From an uncultured Muribaculaceae bacterium (lineage in GTDB: Bacteria; Bacteroidota; Bacteroidia; Bacteroidales; Muribaculaceae), in assembly GCA_910584495.1 (NCBI GenBank), contig CAJUAR010000088.1:1-9090 (forward strand): 9,090 nt of DNA. Direction: 5' to 3'. A program made the translations under genes and the position numbers. Shown here piece after piece: positions 1 to 7,311 of this stretch. Under the pieces are notes generated by a model. It saw only the letters and a program-made list of their open reading frames with translations. It did not search any database and was not told the DNA's origin. The first letter of the stretch is position 1; the number at the start of each line of letters is the position of its first letter.

Positions 1-661
1 CGGAGGGGCGGACGAATTTGGCATCCCAGCTGCCTAAGACGGTTCCTGCTTTCATCTCGCCGGTATTGAGGGGGCCTTCGAAGACGAAGGTGTAGTCGGC
101 GGTTTTGGTGAGCTGGGTGGGTTCGTCGATGTTCCATCCGTTGGGCGTTGCATCGCCGACGATGAAGAGGCATTCTGTTTCGATAGGTTCGATTTTGGGG
201 CCTTCTGTACCGCCGAGGAAGCTTGAGGACATGCACCAGTTTCGCATGTCGAAAGTGAGGAGGTATTTGCCGGCAACGGCGATTCTCCATTTTTCATCGG
301 GGTCGCCGGCGTGCATCTGGAACGGGGCATTGACGATGGGTTCTTTGCCAATTTCAGTTCCGTTTTCCACAGGGCGCACGAAAGGCGCGTCCCAGCTGCC
401 GGGAGTGAGGCATAGTTTCATCTCGCCGGTGTTTAGCTCGCCTTCCCAAGAGAAGATGAGAGGGTCGTCGGCCGACTGGGCCAGAGGTGTCGGTGCATCG
501 ATGTTCCAACCGTTTGGAGTTGCATCGCCCACCATGTACAGCGACGAAGTCTTGATGGGAAGGTTGCCTTCGATGACCACGAGATCTTTTTCGTCGTTGC
601 AGGCCGCAAACGACAGAGACATGGCCGCAGCGGCAGCAATATATAGTTTGTTGACTTTCAT
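1..661 (-). CDS. SusE/SusF-family outer-membrane glycan-binding lipoprotein (partial, C-terminus beyond left edge)
   Basis: The frame is open from ATG at 661 to the left edge, giving 220 residues without a stop. Residues 1-20 form a lipoprotein signal peptide ending SFAA before Cys21. The acidic stretch after it (CNDEKD) resembles the surface-export signal of Bacteroidota lipoproteins, so the protein is probably surface-exposed. Two tandem SusE/SusF-type carbohydrate-binding repeats follow: residues 41 to about 150 and from 165 on. Each carries VGDATPNGWNID, LNTGEMK and GSWDA-FVRP. Their Trp and Lys residues (W52, K82, W125 in repeat 1; W176, K204 in repeat 2) are plausible sugar contacts by analogy with SusE/F. 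Repeat 1 starts only about 20 residues after the lipid cysteine, so the N-terminal Ig-like domain of classical SusE seems absent. The start lies 5 bp after the susD stop, indicating co-transcription and perhaps translational coupling. The family is clear; the glycan and the total number of repeats are unknown. Confidence 0.88.
   Translation of the reverse strand, partial: MKVNKLYIAAAAAMSLSFAACNDEKDLVVIEGNLPIKTSSLYMVGDATPNGWNIDAPTPLAQSADDPLIFSWEGELNTGEMKLCLTPGSWDAPFVRPVENGTEIGKEPIVNAPFQMHAGDPDEKWRIAVAGKYLLTFDMRNWCMSSSFLGGTEGPKIEPIETECLFIVGDATPNGWNIDEPTQLTKTADYTFVFEGPLNTGEMKAGTVLGSWDAKFVRPS
2..541 (-). repeat. Internal tandem duplication of the SusE/F binding module
   Basis: Codons 41-150 (541-212) and 165-220 (169-2, cut by the window edge) encode the same module at a period of 124 residues (372 bp): G45 of VGDATPNGWNID in copy 1 matches G169 in copy 2. 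The DNA copies are visibly related but diverged mostly at third positions, for example 503-532 against 130-159 on the plus strand. This fits an old, selected module duplication rather than a recent repeat. Confidence 0.8.
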
Positions 662-666
662 AGTGA

Positions 667-2409
667 TTAATTGTTATAGCCGGGATTTTGCTTCAGGGCT
701 GGATTTGCGTCGAGGATGGGACGCATCAAGGGGAAGATTTCATAGTGTTTGTCGGCATCGGGAGTTTTGTCCCACCAGCTTCCGGAGGAGAACTTTCCGA
801 ATCGGATCAGGTCGACGCGACGACGGCTTTCGGCGAAGAATTCACGCCCCCACTCGTCGAGCATTTCCTTGAGATTGAGTTTGGCTTTGCCTTCGGGTTC
901 GTAGAGCACCGTGGCGAGGTTCTCGGCAGGATAGTTGCGGCGGCGAACCTGGTTGAGGAGCTTGGCGGCATCGGCAGTCTTTCCGGCGCGGAGTTTGCAT
1001 TCTGCCAGTGAGTAGTAGACTTCGGCGAGGCGGATTTCGGTGAAGTCGCTCTCCATCTGGTGTGCGTCCTCGTCGGAGTAGAAGGGATATTTGGCGAAGT
1101 GCCATCCCGAGTTATGGTCGCCGTTAGGCAGCGAGCTATTTTTGTCGGCAGGCCATTTTTCGGGGTCCAAGCCCTGGAATTTGCCCACGGCATCGCGGAT
1201 ATATAGGTCGTAGGGCTGTTCGGGTGCACGGACACGTTTTGTGGCACCGTTTTCATCGACGTATTCGAGATATCCGAAGAGGAACATGCCTTCGCGTTTG
1301 CTGTCGCCGAGGTTGCGGTAGAGCTTCATGCGGTAGTCACCGTCGTACTTACGGAAGTTCTGGATTGGCATTCCCAGCTCGTAGGTATAGAGCTCGCCGT
1401 TGAGGTCGAAGCTCGGCGAGGCTGCATACTTGGTGTTGTGGTCGCCGGCCTTGCACTTGCTGTCGTTGAAGTAGTAGCGTGCGCGTGCTGGGGTTGTCCA
1501 CCAATATGTGTCTCCCTGATAGTGCCAGTAGGTGTATCCCTGGTCGCCGGGGAAGCCGAAGATCACTTCGTCGCAGGTGTCGTTGTTCCAGTCGAAGGGA
1601 GCGTCCCAGCGGTCGGCGAGCTCGTAGGCCCCGTATTTGCCGGAAATGATGTCCTGGGCCACGGTCTCGCAATCGCTGTAGCGGTCTTCGCCCACATAAA
1701 CTTCGGCGTTGAGGTAGAGGCGCATCAGCAGGGCTGCGGCCCCGGCCTGCGTCCACTGTCCCTGAATCTGTCCCAGAGTGCCGAGGGTTTCTTTCTTGGC
1801 AAGGAGTGTGAGGCAGTCTTTGAGTTCGCCTTCGATGAATTCGAAGATTACCTTAGGCTCGACCTGGCCGTCGGAGTTCTGGCTCATATCGTAAAAGCTG
1901 ACAGTCAGAGGCACATTGCGGAAAGCATCGAGCAGACGGATGTAGAACCAAGCGCGGAGGGCGCGGCACTGGGCGGCGAGGTTGTCGAACTCGGCCTGGC
2001 TGAAACCGAATTTTTCGGCACCGAGCATGGCCATGTCCTCGATTACATAGTTGCACTGCCCGATGCCCTGGAAGCAGCCGTTCCATTCGGTCTGAGCATC
2101 GCCGCCGTCTTCAACGTTCCACTGGTGGTAGTGGAGTTTGCGCCATTTGCCGCCGTCGTCCCACCACCCGTCGCGAGTTGGGGTGATGAGTTGGTCGGCA
2201 GTGAGTTCGTTGAGCACGTGTCGGCTCTGGATGCTCCAGAAAGCGTGTTCGAAGGGACGGAATACGGCACGCACCACATCGGATTTGGTGTTGTAGTAGT
2301 TCTGCGAGCCCACCTGGTCGTAGAGTTTTTCGTCCAGGTCGGTGCAGGAGGCCAGCATGGCCGTGCATGCTGCGGCTACTGCTATCGATTTGATGAATTT
2401 TATATTCAT
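667..2409 (-). CDS. susD: RagB/SusD-family nutrient-uptake outer-membrane lipoprotein
   Basis: This 580-residue SusD homologue is the surface lid of the SusC pore and binds glycan for import. The signal peptide ends in the lipobox LASC with Cys22, followed by an acidic TDLDE. Family features appear in order: an N-terminal SusD-like helical region (about 25-235); a variable ligand-facing region (about 265-450) with a dense aromatic patch at 292-304 (Y292, Y294, W295, Y297, Y302, W303, W304); the conserved TPR-like helices EIRLAEVYYSLAECKLRAGK (458-477); the hallmark GREFFAESRRRVDLIRFGKF (521-540); and the typical C-terminal NPGY ending. Length is normal for the family. The ATG at 2409 puts the lipobox at the usual distance and lies 21 bp after the susC stop. 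It does not resemble the starch-binding B. thetaiotaomicron SusD closely enough at its N-terminus to infer the same substrate. The symbol denotes the family. Confidence 0.95.
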   Translation of the reverse strand: MNIKFIKSIAVAAACTAMLASCTDLDEKLYDQVGSQNYYNTKSDVVRAVFRPFEHAFWSIQSRHVLNELTADQLITPTRDGWWDDGGKWRKLHYHQWNVEDGGDAQTEWNGCFQGIGQCNYVIEDMAMLGAEKFGFSQAEFDNLAAQCRALRAWFYIRLLDAFRNVPLTVSFYDMSQNSDGQVEPKVIFEFIEGELKDCLTLLAKKETLGTLGQIQGQWTQAGAAALLMRLYLNAEVYVGEDRYSDCETVAQDIISGKYGAYELADRWDAPFDWNNDTCDEVIFGFPGDQGYTYWHYQGDTYWWTTPARARYYFNDSKCKAGDHNTKYAASPSFDLNGELYTYELGMPIQNFRKYDGDYRMKLYRNLGDSKREGMFLFGYLEYVDENGATKRVRAPEQPYDLYIRDAVGKFQGLDPEKWPADKNSSLPNGDHNSGWHFAKYPFYSDEDAHQMESDFTEIRLAEVYYSLAECKLRAGKTADAAKLLNQVRRRNYPAENLATVLYEPEGKAKLNLKEMLDEWGREFFAESRRRVDLIRFGKFSSGSWWDKTPDADKHYEIFPLMRPILDANPALKQNPGYNN

Positions 2410-2430
2410 GGTTGGTTGATTGCTAAGAGA

Positions 2431-5430
2431 TTAGAAGTCGAGCTGCACACCGAGGATGAACTGGCGTGTGGAGGGGAAATAGGAACGGCCGCCTTGTGCG
2501 CCGGGGGTTAAACCGTTCACCTGATAGGTCGAAGGGTCAACGCCGCTGAATTTGGTGATGGTGAACACGTTTTTAACCGTTCCGTAGATGCGGAGCTTGT
2601 CCATGAAGCGTGCGTTGGGCAGGTTGAGGGTGTAGCCCAGGGTGAGCTGGTCGAGCTTGAAGTAGTCGCCGCTTTCGAGGAAGTAGTCAGTAACGGCATG
2701 CGACGAAGTGGGGCTGATGGCGAAATTCTTGCCGTAGGCTTTCTTGAGAACGTTGCCGTTGAATTTGCGAGTGCCGTAGTAGAAGTCGTGGATATTGAAG
2801 ATGTCGAAACCGAATGCACCGCGGAAGAAGAGGCTCAGGTCGAAGTTGCGGTAGCGGAAGTTGTGGGTTGTCGACATTGTGAACTTGGGCATGCCGTTGC
2901 CCACTTTCTGACGGTCGGCTTCGGAGGCCTGGCTGGCGTTGATAATATCGCCGTCCTTGTCGTAGACGAGCCATTCGCCGTCTTCGTTGATACCGGCATA
3001 TTTCCACATATAGAAGTTGCCGATAGACTGGCCTTTTTCGATGCGCTGAAGGTTATAGTAGGGGTAGGGGTCTTCGGTACTGCAGACGCTGTAATAGTCC
3101 TGTCCGACATATTCCGAATTGCTGAAGTCTACAAATTTGTTGCTCATTGTCGAGCCTACAACGCTGAAGTCGTACTGGAAGTCCTTGGACTGGACGGCAA
3201 TGAAACCGAGGTCGAATTCAAAGCCTGTGTTCTTCATTGTGCCCACGTTGACAAATGTTTCGTCGTGGAGATAGGGCGGAACCGGAACCTTGTAGTCGCC
3301 CAGGAGGTCTTCGGTCTTGCGGTTGAAATAGTTGAGCGAGCCATAGAACCGGTTGTTGAACATAGAGAAGTCGATGCCTACGTTCCAGTTTTTGTTTTTC
3401 TCCCAACGGAGGTCGGGATTTACATTTTTGCCCGGTCCCCACACCTGGATGAATTTGCCGTTGTAGAGATAATATCCGAATCCGCTCATGGTGCTGATGC
3501 TCTTGTAGCTGTCGAAGTTCTGATTGCCGGTTTCGCCATAGTCGGCGCGTATTTTGAGGTCGTTAAGCCAAGAGCGGGTGTTTTCCATGAATGATTCCTG
3601 GCTGATGCGCCATCCCGCAGACACGGCCGGGAAGTTACCCCATTTGTTGTTGACACCGAATTTGGAGCTGCCTTCGTGACGAAGCGATGCGGTGAGGAGG
3701 TATTTGCCGTCCCAGTCGTAGCTCACACGGCCGAAGAAAGAAATGAGTTTTGCGTCGTTTTTGTACGAGCTCATGCCCACTTCGCCTTCGTCTTTCATAT
3801 ATTCTCCGGAACCGAGGTTGTCGCCGTGCAGACCATCGTTGGGGAAGTCCTTGTTCTCGGCAGAGAAACCTTCATACTGCGAGTACTGGTAGGAGTAACC
3901 GAACATGAGTTTGAAGTTGTTTTTGCCGAAACGGGCGCCGAAGTTGGTAATCCATTCAACGATATACTGTTTTTCTTTAGAATAGCTCCGGCTTGCTTCG
4001 CCTTCGCGTCCTGCGTTGATGGCCTGAGTGCTGGTGGATGGTCGGAACCAGGAATTGTTGTTGTCGTACTGATGGTCGGCAAACATCACCTGGGTGTTCA
4101 GTGTGAAGGGGCAGTCGTTACTGCCGTTCCAGAATAGAGGCAGCAGATTGAGACGCGCAGTAGCATCCCAGTCGAGAAGCTTGGTGTCGCCATGGTCGGT
4201 TTCGAGACGCTGCGATTCAACGGGGTTGTAGCCAACCACCTGGCCCTGGAAGTTGTAGTAGCGCGAGGGGTTCTCCGGGTCCATGAGCGGGGTTGTGGGG
4301 TTTGCCTCTATTGCGTTTTTAAACACGTTCCAGTCGGCCTGGTCGCGGTAGACGATACGGGGTGCAAGATTGATGGTGAAATTGAACAGACCGCCTTTGC
4401 TGGTGTGTGCAATAGCGGCACGGCCACCGTATTCCTCGCGGCGCGAACGTAGGTCGATACCCTTGTGGTCGCGATAGTCAACGCTGATGCGGTAGTTTGT
4501 ACGGTCGTTGCCACCGCTGAGGCTAAGGGTGTGGTGATGAGCGAAGCCGGTTCGGCTCACACCTTTGAGCCAGTCGTAGTTGCCTCCGAGGTCCACGCCG
4601 TTGTCACCCCAGCCGAGGCGCACATCGCGGTATTCCTGGGCATTCATCATGTCGAGTTCGTTCTTGACTTTGTCCCAGGCAAAAACGCCTGAGTAGGTTG
4701 TGTGGACGCTGCCGTCCTTTGTGCCTTTCTTGGTTGTTACGAGAATAACACCGTTCGAGCCGCGAGTACCGTAGATGGCTGAAGCGGCACCGTCCTTGAG
4801 TATGTCGAACGATGCTATATCGTTGGTGTTTAGGTTGGTGAGGTTGCCTCCGGGCACGCCGTCGATGACGATGAGCGGGCCAAGGCCTGCCGCGCGCGAC
4901 GAAACACCACGAATCTGGATGCTGGCCTGGTTGTTGGGGTCGGCAGCGCCGGTGTTGGTAATAGACACACCTGGCACTTTGCCCTGAATCATCATGGAGG
5001 GATCCATGGAGCTTACGCTGAGGAAGTCTTTTTCACCGACGTGTGAAATGGCCGATGTGAGTTCCTTCTTGTCCATTGTGCCGTAGCCGATGACCACAAC
5101 TTCGTTGAGAAGTTCGTTGTCGGGGACGAGAGCCACATTTATTTCGGTCCGGCCTTTGAGGTCGATGTTCTGAGTTTTGTAGCTCACATAGGAAACGATT
5201 ACGGTTGCGTTTGCCGGAACGTTTTTTAGCTGGAAGGCTCCGTCGAGGTCGGTTACGGCCGCGAGTTTCGTTCCTTTTACAGTCACCGAAGCTCCGATGA
5301 GCGGTTCGGTGTTCTCGGCATCAACTACTGTTCCTTTCAGGCTTACATCCTGTGCGGACACTGCCGGCGACAAGACGAAAGCTGCAAGAACAAACAGTAG
5401 TGCAAAGAATTTTTGCTTTGTTGCTTTCAT
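2431..5430 (-). CDS. susC: SusC/RagA-family TonB-linked outer-membrane transporter
   Basis: This 999-residue TonB-dependent porin imports oligosaccharides across the outer membrane with SusD as lid. A Sec signal peptide (1-26, cleavage after SPAVSA) precedes a carboxypeptidase-D-regulatory-like beta-sandwich (about 29-104, LKGTVVDAENTEPLIGASV, then a TDLDGAFQL strand). A TonB-box-like segment follows (NEVVVIGYGT, 109-118), then the plug domain (about 119-236) with IRGVSS at 174-178, VIDGVPGG at 188-195 and SFDILKDGAASAIYGTRG from 207. The remainder is the beta-barrel, ending in the terminal aromatic FILGVQLDF recognised by outer-membrane assembly. There is no N-terminal STN signalling domain, so it is not of the type that signals to a FecR/ECF-sigma pair. 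This agrees with control by the adjacent SusR-like protein. No Shine-Dalgarno sequence precedes the ATG, as is usual in this phylum. First gene of the susC-susD-susE-like operon. Confidence 0.96.
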   Translation of the reverse strand: MKATKQKFFALLFVLAAFVLSPAVSAQDVSLKGTVVDAENTEPLIGASVTVKGTKLAAVTDLDGAFQLKNVPANATVIVSYVSYKTQNIDLKGRTEINVALVPDNELLNEVVVIGYGTMDKKELTSAISHVGEKDFLSVSSMDPSMMIQGKVPGVSITNTGAADPNNQASIQIRGVSSRAAGLGPLIVIDGVPGGNLTNLNTNDIASFDILKDGAASAIYGTRGSNGVILVTTKKGTKDGSVHTTYSGVFAWDKVKNELDMMNAQEYRDVRLGWGDNGVDLGGNYDWLKGVSRTGFAHHHTLSLSGGNDRTNYRISVDYRDHKGIDLRSRREEYGGRAAIAHTSKGGLFNFTINLAPRIVYRDQADWNVFKNAIEANPTTPLMDPENPSRYYNFQGQVVGYNPVESQRLETDHGDTKLLDWDATARLNLLPLFWNGSNDCPFTLNTQVMFADHQYDNNNSWFRPSTSTQAINAGREGEASRSYSKEKQYIVEWITNFGARFGKNNFKLMFGYSYQYSQYEGFSAENKDFPNDGLHGDNLGSGEYMKDEGEVGMSSYKNDAKLISFFGRVSYDWDGKYLLTASLRHEGSSKFGVNNKWGNFPAVSAGWRISQESFMENTRSWLNDLKIRADYGETGNQNFDSYKSISTMSGFGYYLYNGKFIQVWGPGKNVNPDLRWEKNKNWNVGIDFSMFNNRFYGSLNYFNRKTEDLLGDYKVPVPPYLHDETFVNVGTMKNTGFEFDLGFIAVQSKDFQYDFSVVGSTMSNKFVDFSNSEYVGQDYYSVCSTEDPYPYYNLQRIEKGQSIGNFYMWKYAGINEDGEWLVYDKDGDIINASQASEADRQKVGNGMPKFTMSTTHNFRYRNFDLSLFFRGAFGFDIFNIHDFYYGTRKFNGNVLKKAYGKNFAISPTSSHAVTDYFLESGDYFKLDQLTLGYTLNLPNARFMDKLRIYGTVKNVFTITKFSGVDPSTYQVNGLTPGAQGGRSYFPSTRQFILGVQLDF

Positions 5431-5482
5431 GAGTAAAGATTGGTTAATTATTTGATTTGGTTTTCATAGCAATTCGTTGCTG

Positions 5483-5514
5483 CAAAATTAGCTACATTTT
5501 CCCCATTCGTAACA
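5483..5514 (-). promoter_or_regulatory. Candidate susC operon promoter (good -7, poor -33)
   Basis: On the minus strand, 5490-5483 reads TAATTTTG, an exact match to the Bacteroides -7 consensus TAnnTTTG. It would start transcription near 5476-5479 and give a leader of about 45-50 nt before the susC ATG at 5430. At the expected 19-21 bp spacing, the -33 position (5514-5511) reads TGTT rather than TTTG. A good -7 with a degenerate -33 fits a promoter that needs an activator such as the SusR-like protein encoded just upstream. Start site and activator dependence are inferred. Confidence 0.4.
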
Positions 5515-5524
5515 GTTGCCAAAT

Positions 5525-5532
5525 CAAATATA
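5525..5532 (-). promoter_or_regulatory. Alternative -7 element upstream of susC
   Basis: The minus strand reads TATATTTG here, a second exact TAnnTTTG match. The nearest TTTG upstream (5550-5547) is only 14 bp away instead of 19-21, so as a standard promoter it is weaker than its -7 suggests. Using it would give a leader of roughly 90 nt for susC. It could be chance in AT-rich DNA. Confidence 0.22.
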
Positions 5533-5603
5533 AGGTTATTAAGATGCAAACACGTTGTGTATCAGTAATAAAGCAATGATGAGATGTGTGCGAATTAAGG
5601 TCA

Positions 5604-5625
5604 GATTAAAAAATTAAAGTTAATC
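5604..5625. repeat. Inverted repeat GATTAA-N10-TTAATC, candidate operator
   Basis: GATTAA at 5604-5609 and TTAATC at 5620-5625 are perfect inverted half-sites with centres 16 bp apart. It lies 90-120 bp upstream of the likely susC start site, a reasonable place for an activator dimer. The surrounding DNA is full of TTAA-containing words, so chance is a serious alternative. No known SusR site is available to compare with. Confidence 0.25.
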
Positions 5626-5647
5626 AATATGCAAGGATTTTTGAAAA

Positions 5648-5687
5648 CAAGGCTTTGATGTTAATAAAATTAACACTGTCAAGGCTT
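5648..5687. repeat. AT-rich palindrome flanked by CAAGGCTT direct repeats (operator or weak terminator)
   Basis: TGTTAATAAAATTAACA at 5659-5675 is a perfect 7-bp inverted repeat around a 3-nt loop. CAAGGCTT occurs on both sides, at 5648-5655 and at 5680-5687, the second copy overlapping the last codons and stop of the regulator gene. As RNA on the minus strand the hairpin starts 4 nt after the regulator stop. However, it is almost all A-U and has no immediate U-run (a TTTT tract comes about 10 nt later), so it would be a weak terminator at best. As DNA it could bind a dimeric regulator upstream of susC. Confidence 0.35.
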
Positions 5688-7307
5688 GGGAATCTCCATA
5701 ATCAGGCGGTCGAAAAGGTTTTTATCCACGGTGGCTTTGGCTTTGATTTTGGCTTTATAGACATAGACGGTGTTGACCGAAAGAGAAAGGTATTGCGCTA
5801 TTTGGCTTGGCGATTCGATGCCAAGTCGCATAAGGGCCAAGATGCGCACTTCGGTGGGTAGTTTGCCGTCGATAAGGCAGATTTGGTGCTCCGGCACGAG
5901 GAGCTTGTTGATTTCGACAATAAAATTGGGAAAAAGTTTAAGGAAGGCGTTGTCGAAAGTGTTGTACATCCTTGCCTGTTCTCGGCGCACACCCATATCG
6001 GACAGAATTCCGGTTACTTCGGCATATTGTTTGCTTTTGAGCTTGAGAAGAGCTCGTTTAGTCTTTTCCTCAACCTCGCTGACGAAATCTGTGTTGGAAT
6101 ATAACGACTGTATAATATACTGGTCCTTGATTTCCTTGGCTTCCTTGAGGTCGGTTATGGCTTCGGCCAGGGCATTGTTGCTTTCTTCGAGTGCGCGGGC
6201 TTTTTCTTTGTTCTCTTGGTCCATCTGGGTGAGAATGCGATTTCTCTTTTTCAACTTGAAAAAAAGAACTGCCGTCAGAGCAAGTAGCATTGCAATGGCT
6301 GTAGCTACACAAATGAGCTGTTTCTGTCTTAGCGACAGCCTGTTGTGACGGGCATTTTCGATGATTGGCATAATTGCGTTGATTTCAACCTTTCTTATTC
6401 GGCTGTTGTAATTCTCGGCATCGCTGAGGGCGCAGTGGATATATCTGTTGGCACGCTCAATATCGCCCTTTCGCAACATGATGGAGGCAAGGGTTTTGGT
6501 TGCCGTAGTTTCGCGGGTGTTGGAGCGTATATCGTTAATAGCCGACATGGCAGAGTAGTAGGCAGCCGAATCGGTCATGCCCATTATGTCATAGGCAACG
6601 CCCAGTGTAGAGTAATTTATTGCCTTTTGATGGAAATCCATCTTGTAGCGCGCCAGCATATCCTTGCACATTGAGATTGCTTGCGGTGTGGCATAGTTGT
6701 TAATGCGGTATTTTTCTAAATTGGCTATGGCATAGTTGTAATTGTCGGGTTGTGTTTGCTGCATCACAGTATCGTAGCAGTTGCGGCGACGCTCGTAGTA
6801 TTGTTGCACAAGATCGTTGGTGCCGGCGGCATACGATTCCATGCTTTGGTATAGCTTGGCACAATCAAGAAAGTAGGTGACGCGTTCTTCAGGCGGAAGT
6901 ATGTCTGCTGCAATTTTTCTCGATGTTTCCATGGCCTCGTGAAACAATCCTACCGATGTAAAAGATTCGAGCAAGGCTATTCGGGCAATACTTGTGTGGA
7001 CGCTGTCGTCCATCCTTAGAGCCACGCTCTCCATGCGGCGGGCATAGCTATAGGCAGTGTCGAACTGAAAGAAGAGATATTCGCGGTGCAGTTCGCGCAG
7101 GAGATCGAAGCGGGCTTTGTCGGTTTTGGCCCTTTTAAGAAGGTTGCGCAGATTTGCCATCCTGGCTTCCTTTGGCTCGATATAGGCTGCTTGGGCAATG
7201 CTTATTTCATAGTCGAGTGCATTAAGCATCGAATCGAGGGCCGTGCCGAGGGCTGTCGCCGACAGCGACATAAACAACAGTGCAAAGGCGGAGAACAGTC
7301 GAACCAT
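5679..7307 (-). CDS. SusR-like membrane-spanning transcriptional regulator (TPR sensor, TM, DUF6377-type C-terminus)
   Basis: This 542-residue protein has the architecture of SusR-type PUL regulators (DUF6377 family). Residues 1-21 look like a signal peptide. Residues 25-320 form an all-helical, TPR-like envelope-side sensor (for example NYSTLGVAYDIMGMTDSAAY, 231-250, and a GDIERANRYI helix near 281). A single membrane helix spans 331-350, with KLKKRNR after it as the cytoplasmic anchor. A charged coiled-coil (about 355-395) leads to a C-terminal domain with LKLFPNFIVEINKLL (456-470) and a LuxR-like helix-turn-helix at about 484-522 (PTEVRILALMRLGI, then SPSQIAQYLSLSVNTVYVYK). There is no kinase, receiver or AraC domain, so it is not a hybrid two-component regulator. 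It probably senses an oligosaccharide and binds DNA while in the inner membrane. Its position 248 bp upstream of susC, same strand, makes that operon the natural target. The ATG at 7307 gives the signal peptide; a good promoter abuts it. SusR kinship is recalled from family architecture, not computed. Confidence 0.85.
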   Translation of the reverse strand: MVRLFSAFALLFMSLSATALGTALDSMLNALDYEISIAQAAYIEPKEARMANLRNLLKRAKTDKARFDLLRELHREYLFFQFDTAYSYARRMESVALRMDDSVHTSIARIALLESFTSVGLFHEAMETSRKIAADILPPEERVTYFLDCAKLYQSMESYAAGTNDLVQQYYERRRNCYDTVMQQTQPDNYNYAIANLEKYRINNYATPQAISMCKDMLARYKMDFHQKAINYSTLGVAYDIMGMTDSAAYYSAMSAINDIRSNTRETTATKTLASIMLRKGDIERANRYIHCALSDAENYNSRIRKVEINAIMPIIENARHNRLSLRQKQLICVATAIAMLLALTAVLFFKLKKRNRILTQMDQENKEKARALEESNNALAEAITDLKEAKEIKDQYIIQSLYSNTDFVSEVEEKTKRALLKLKSKQYAEVTGILSDMGVRREQARMYNTFDNAFLKLFPNFIVEINKLLVPEHQICLIDGKLPTEVRILALMRLGIESPSQIAQYLSLSVNTVYVYKAKIKAKATVDKNLFDRLIMEIPKP

Positions 7308-7311
7308 GCAG

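Noticed and set aside
105..872. 255-codon plus-strand frame at the left end
   Set aside because: It crosses both the SusE-like gene and the susD 3' end in antisense and shows no recognisable protein features.
1438..2511. 357-codon open frame on the plus strand opposite susD
   Set aside because: Its protein is low-complexity Val/Ala/Glu/Phe-rich with no family resemblance and lies entirely opposite an unambiguous SusD gene; it is an artefact of the codon bias of the real strand.
2698..3594. 298-codon open frame on the plus strand opposite susC
   Set aside because: Same pattern: biased composition, no domain, fully antisense to the conserved SusC barrel.
5538..5547. The 10-mer ATTAAGATGC shared between the susC upstream region and 7401-7410 before the channel gene
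   Set aside because: Many 10-base coincidences are expected by chance in a window this size, and flanking bases do not extend the match.
5679..7307. Hybrid two-component or ECF-sigma/anti-sigma control of the PUL
   Set aside because: The regulator has no histidine-kinase, receiver or AraC motifs, and the SusC-like protein has no STN signalling domain, so neither alternative control type is supported.
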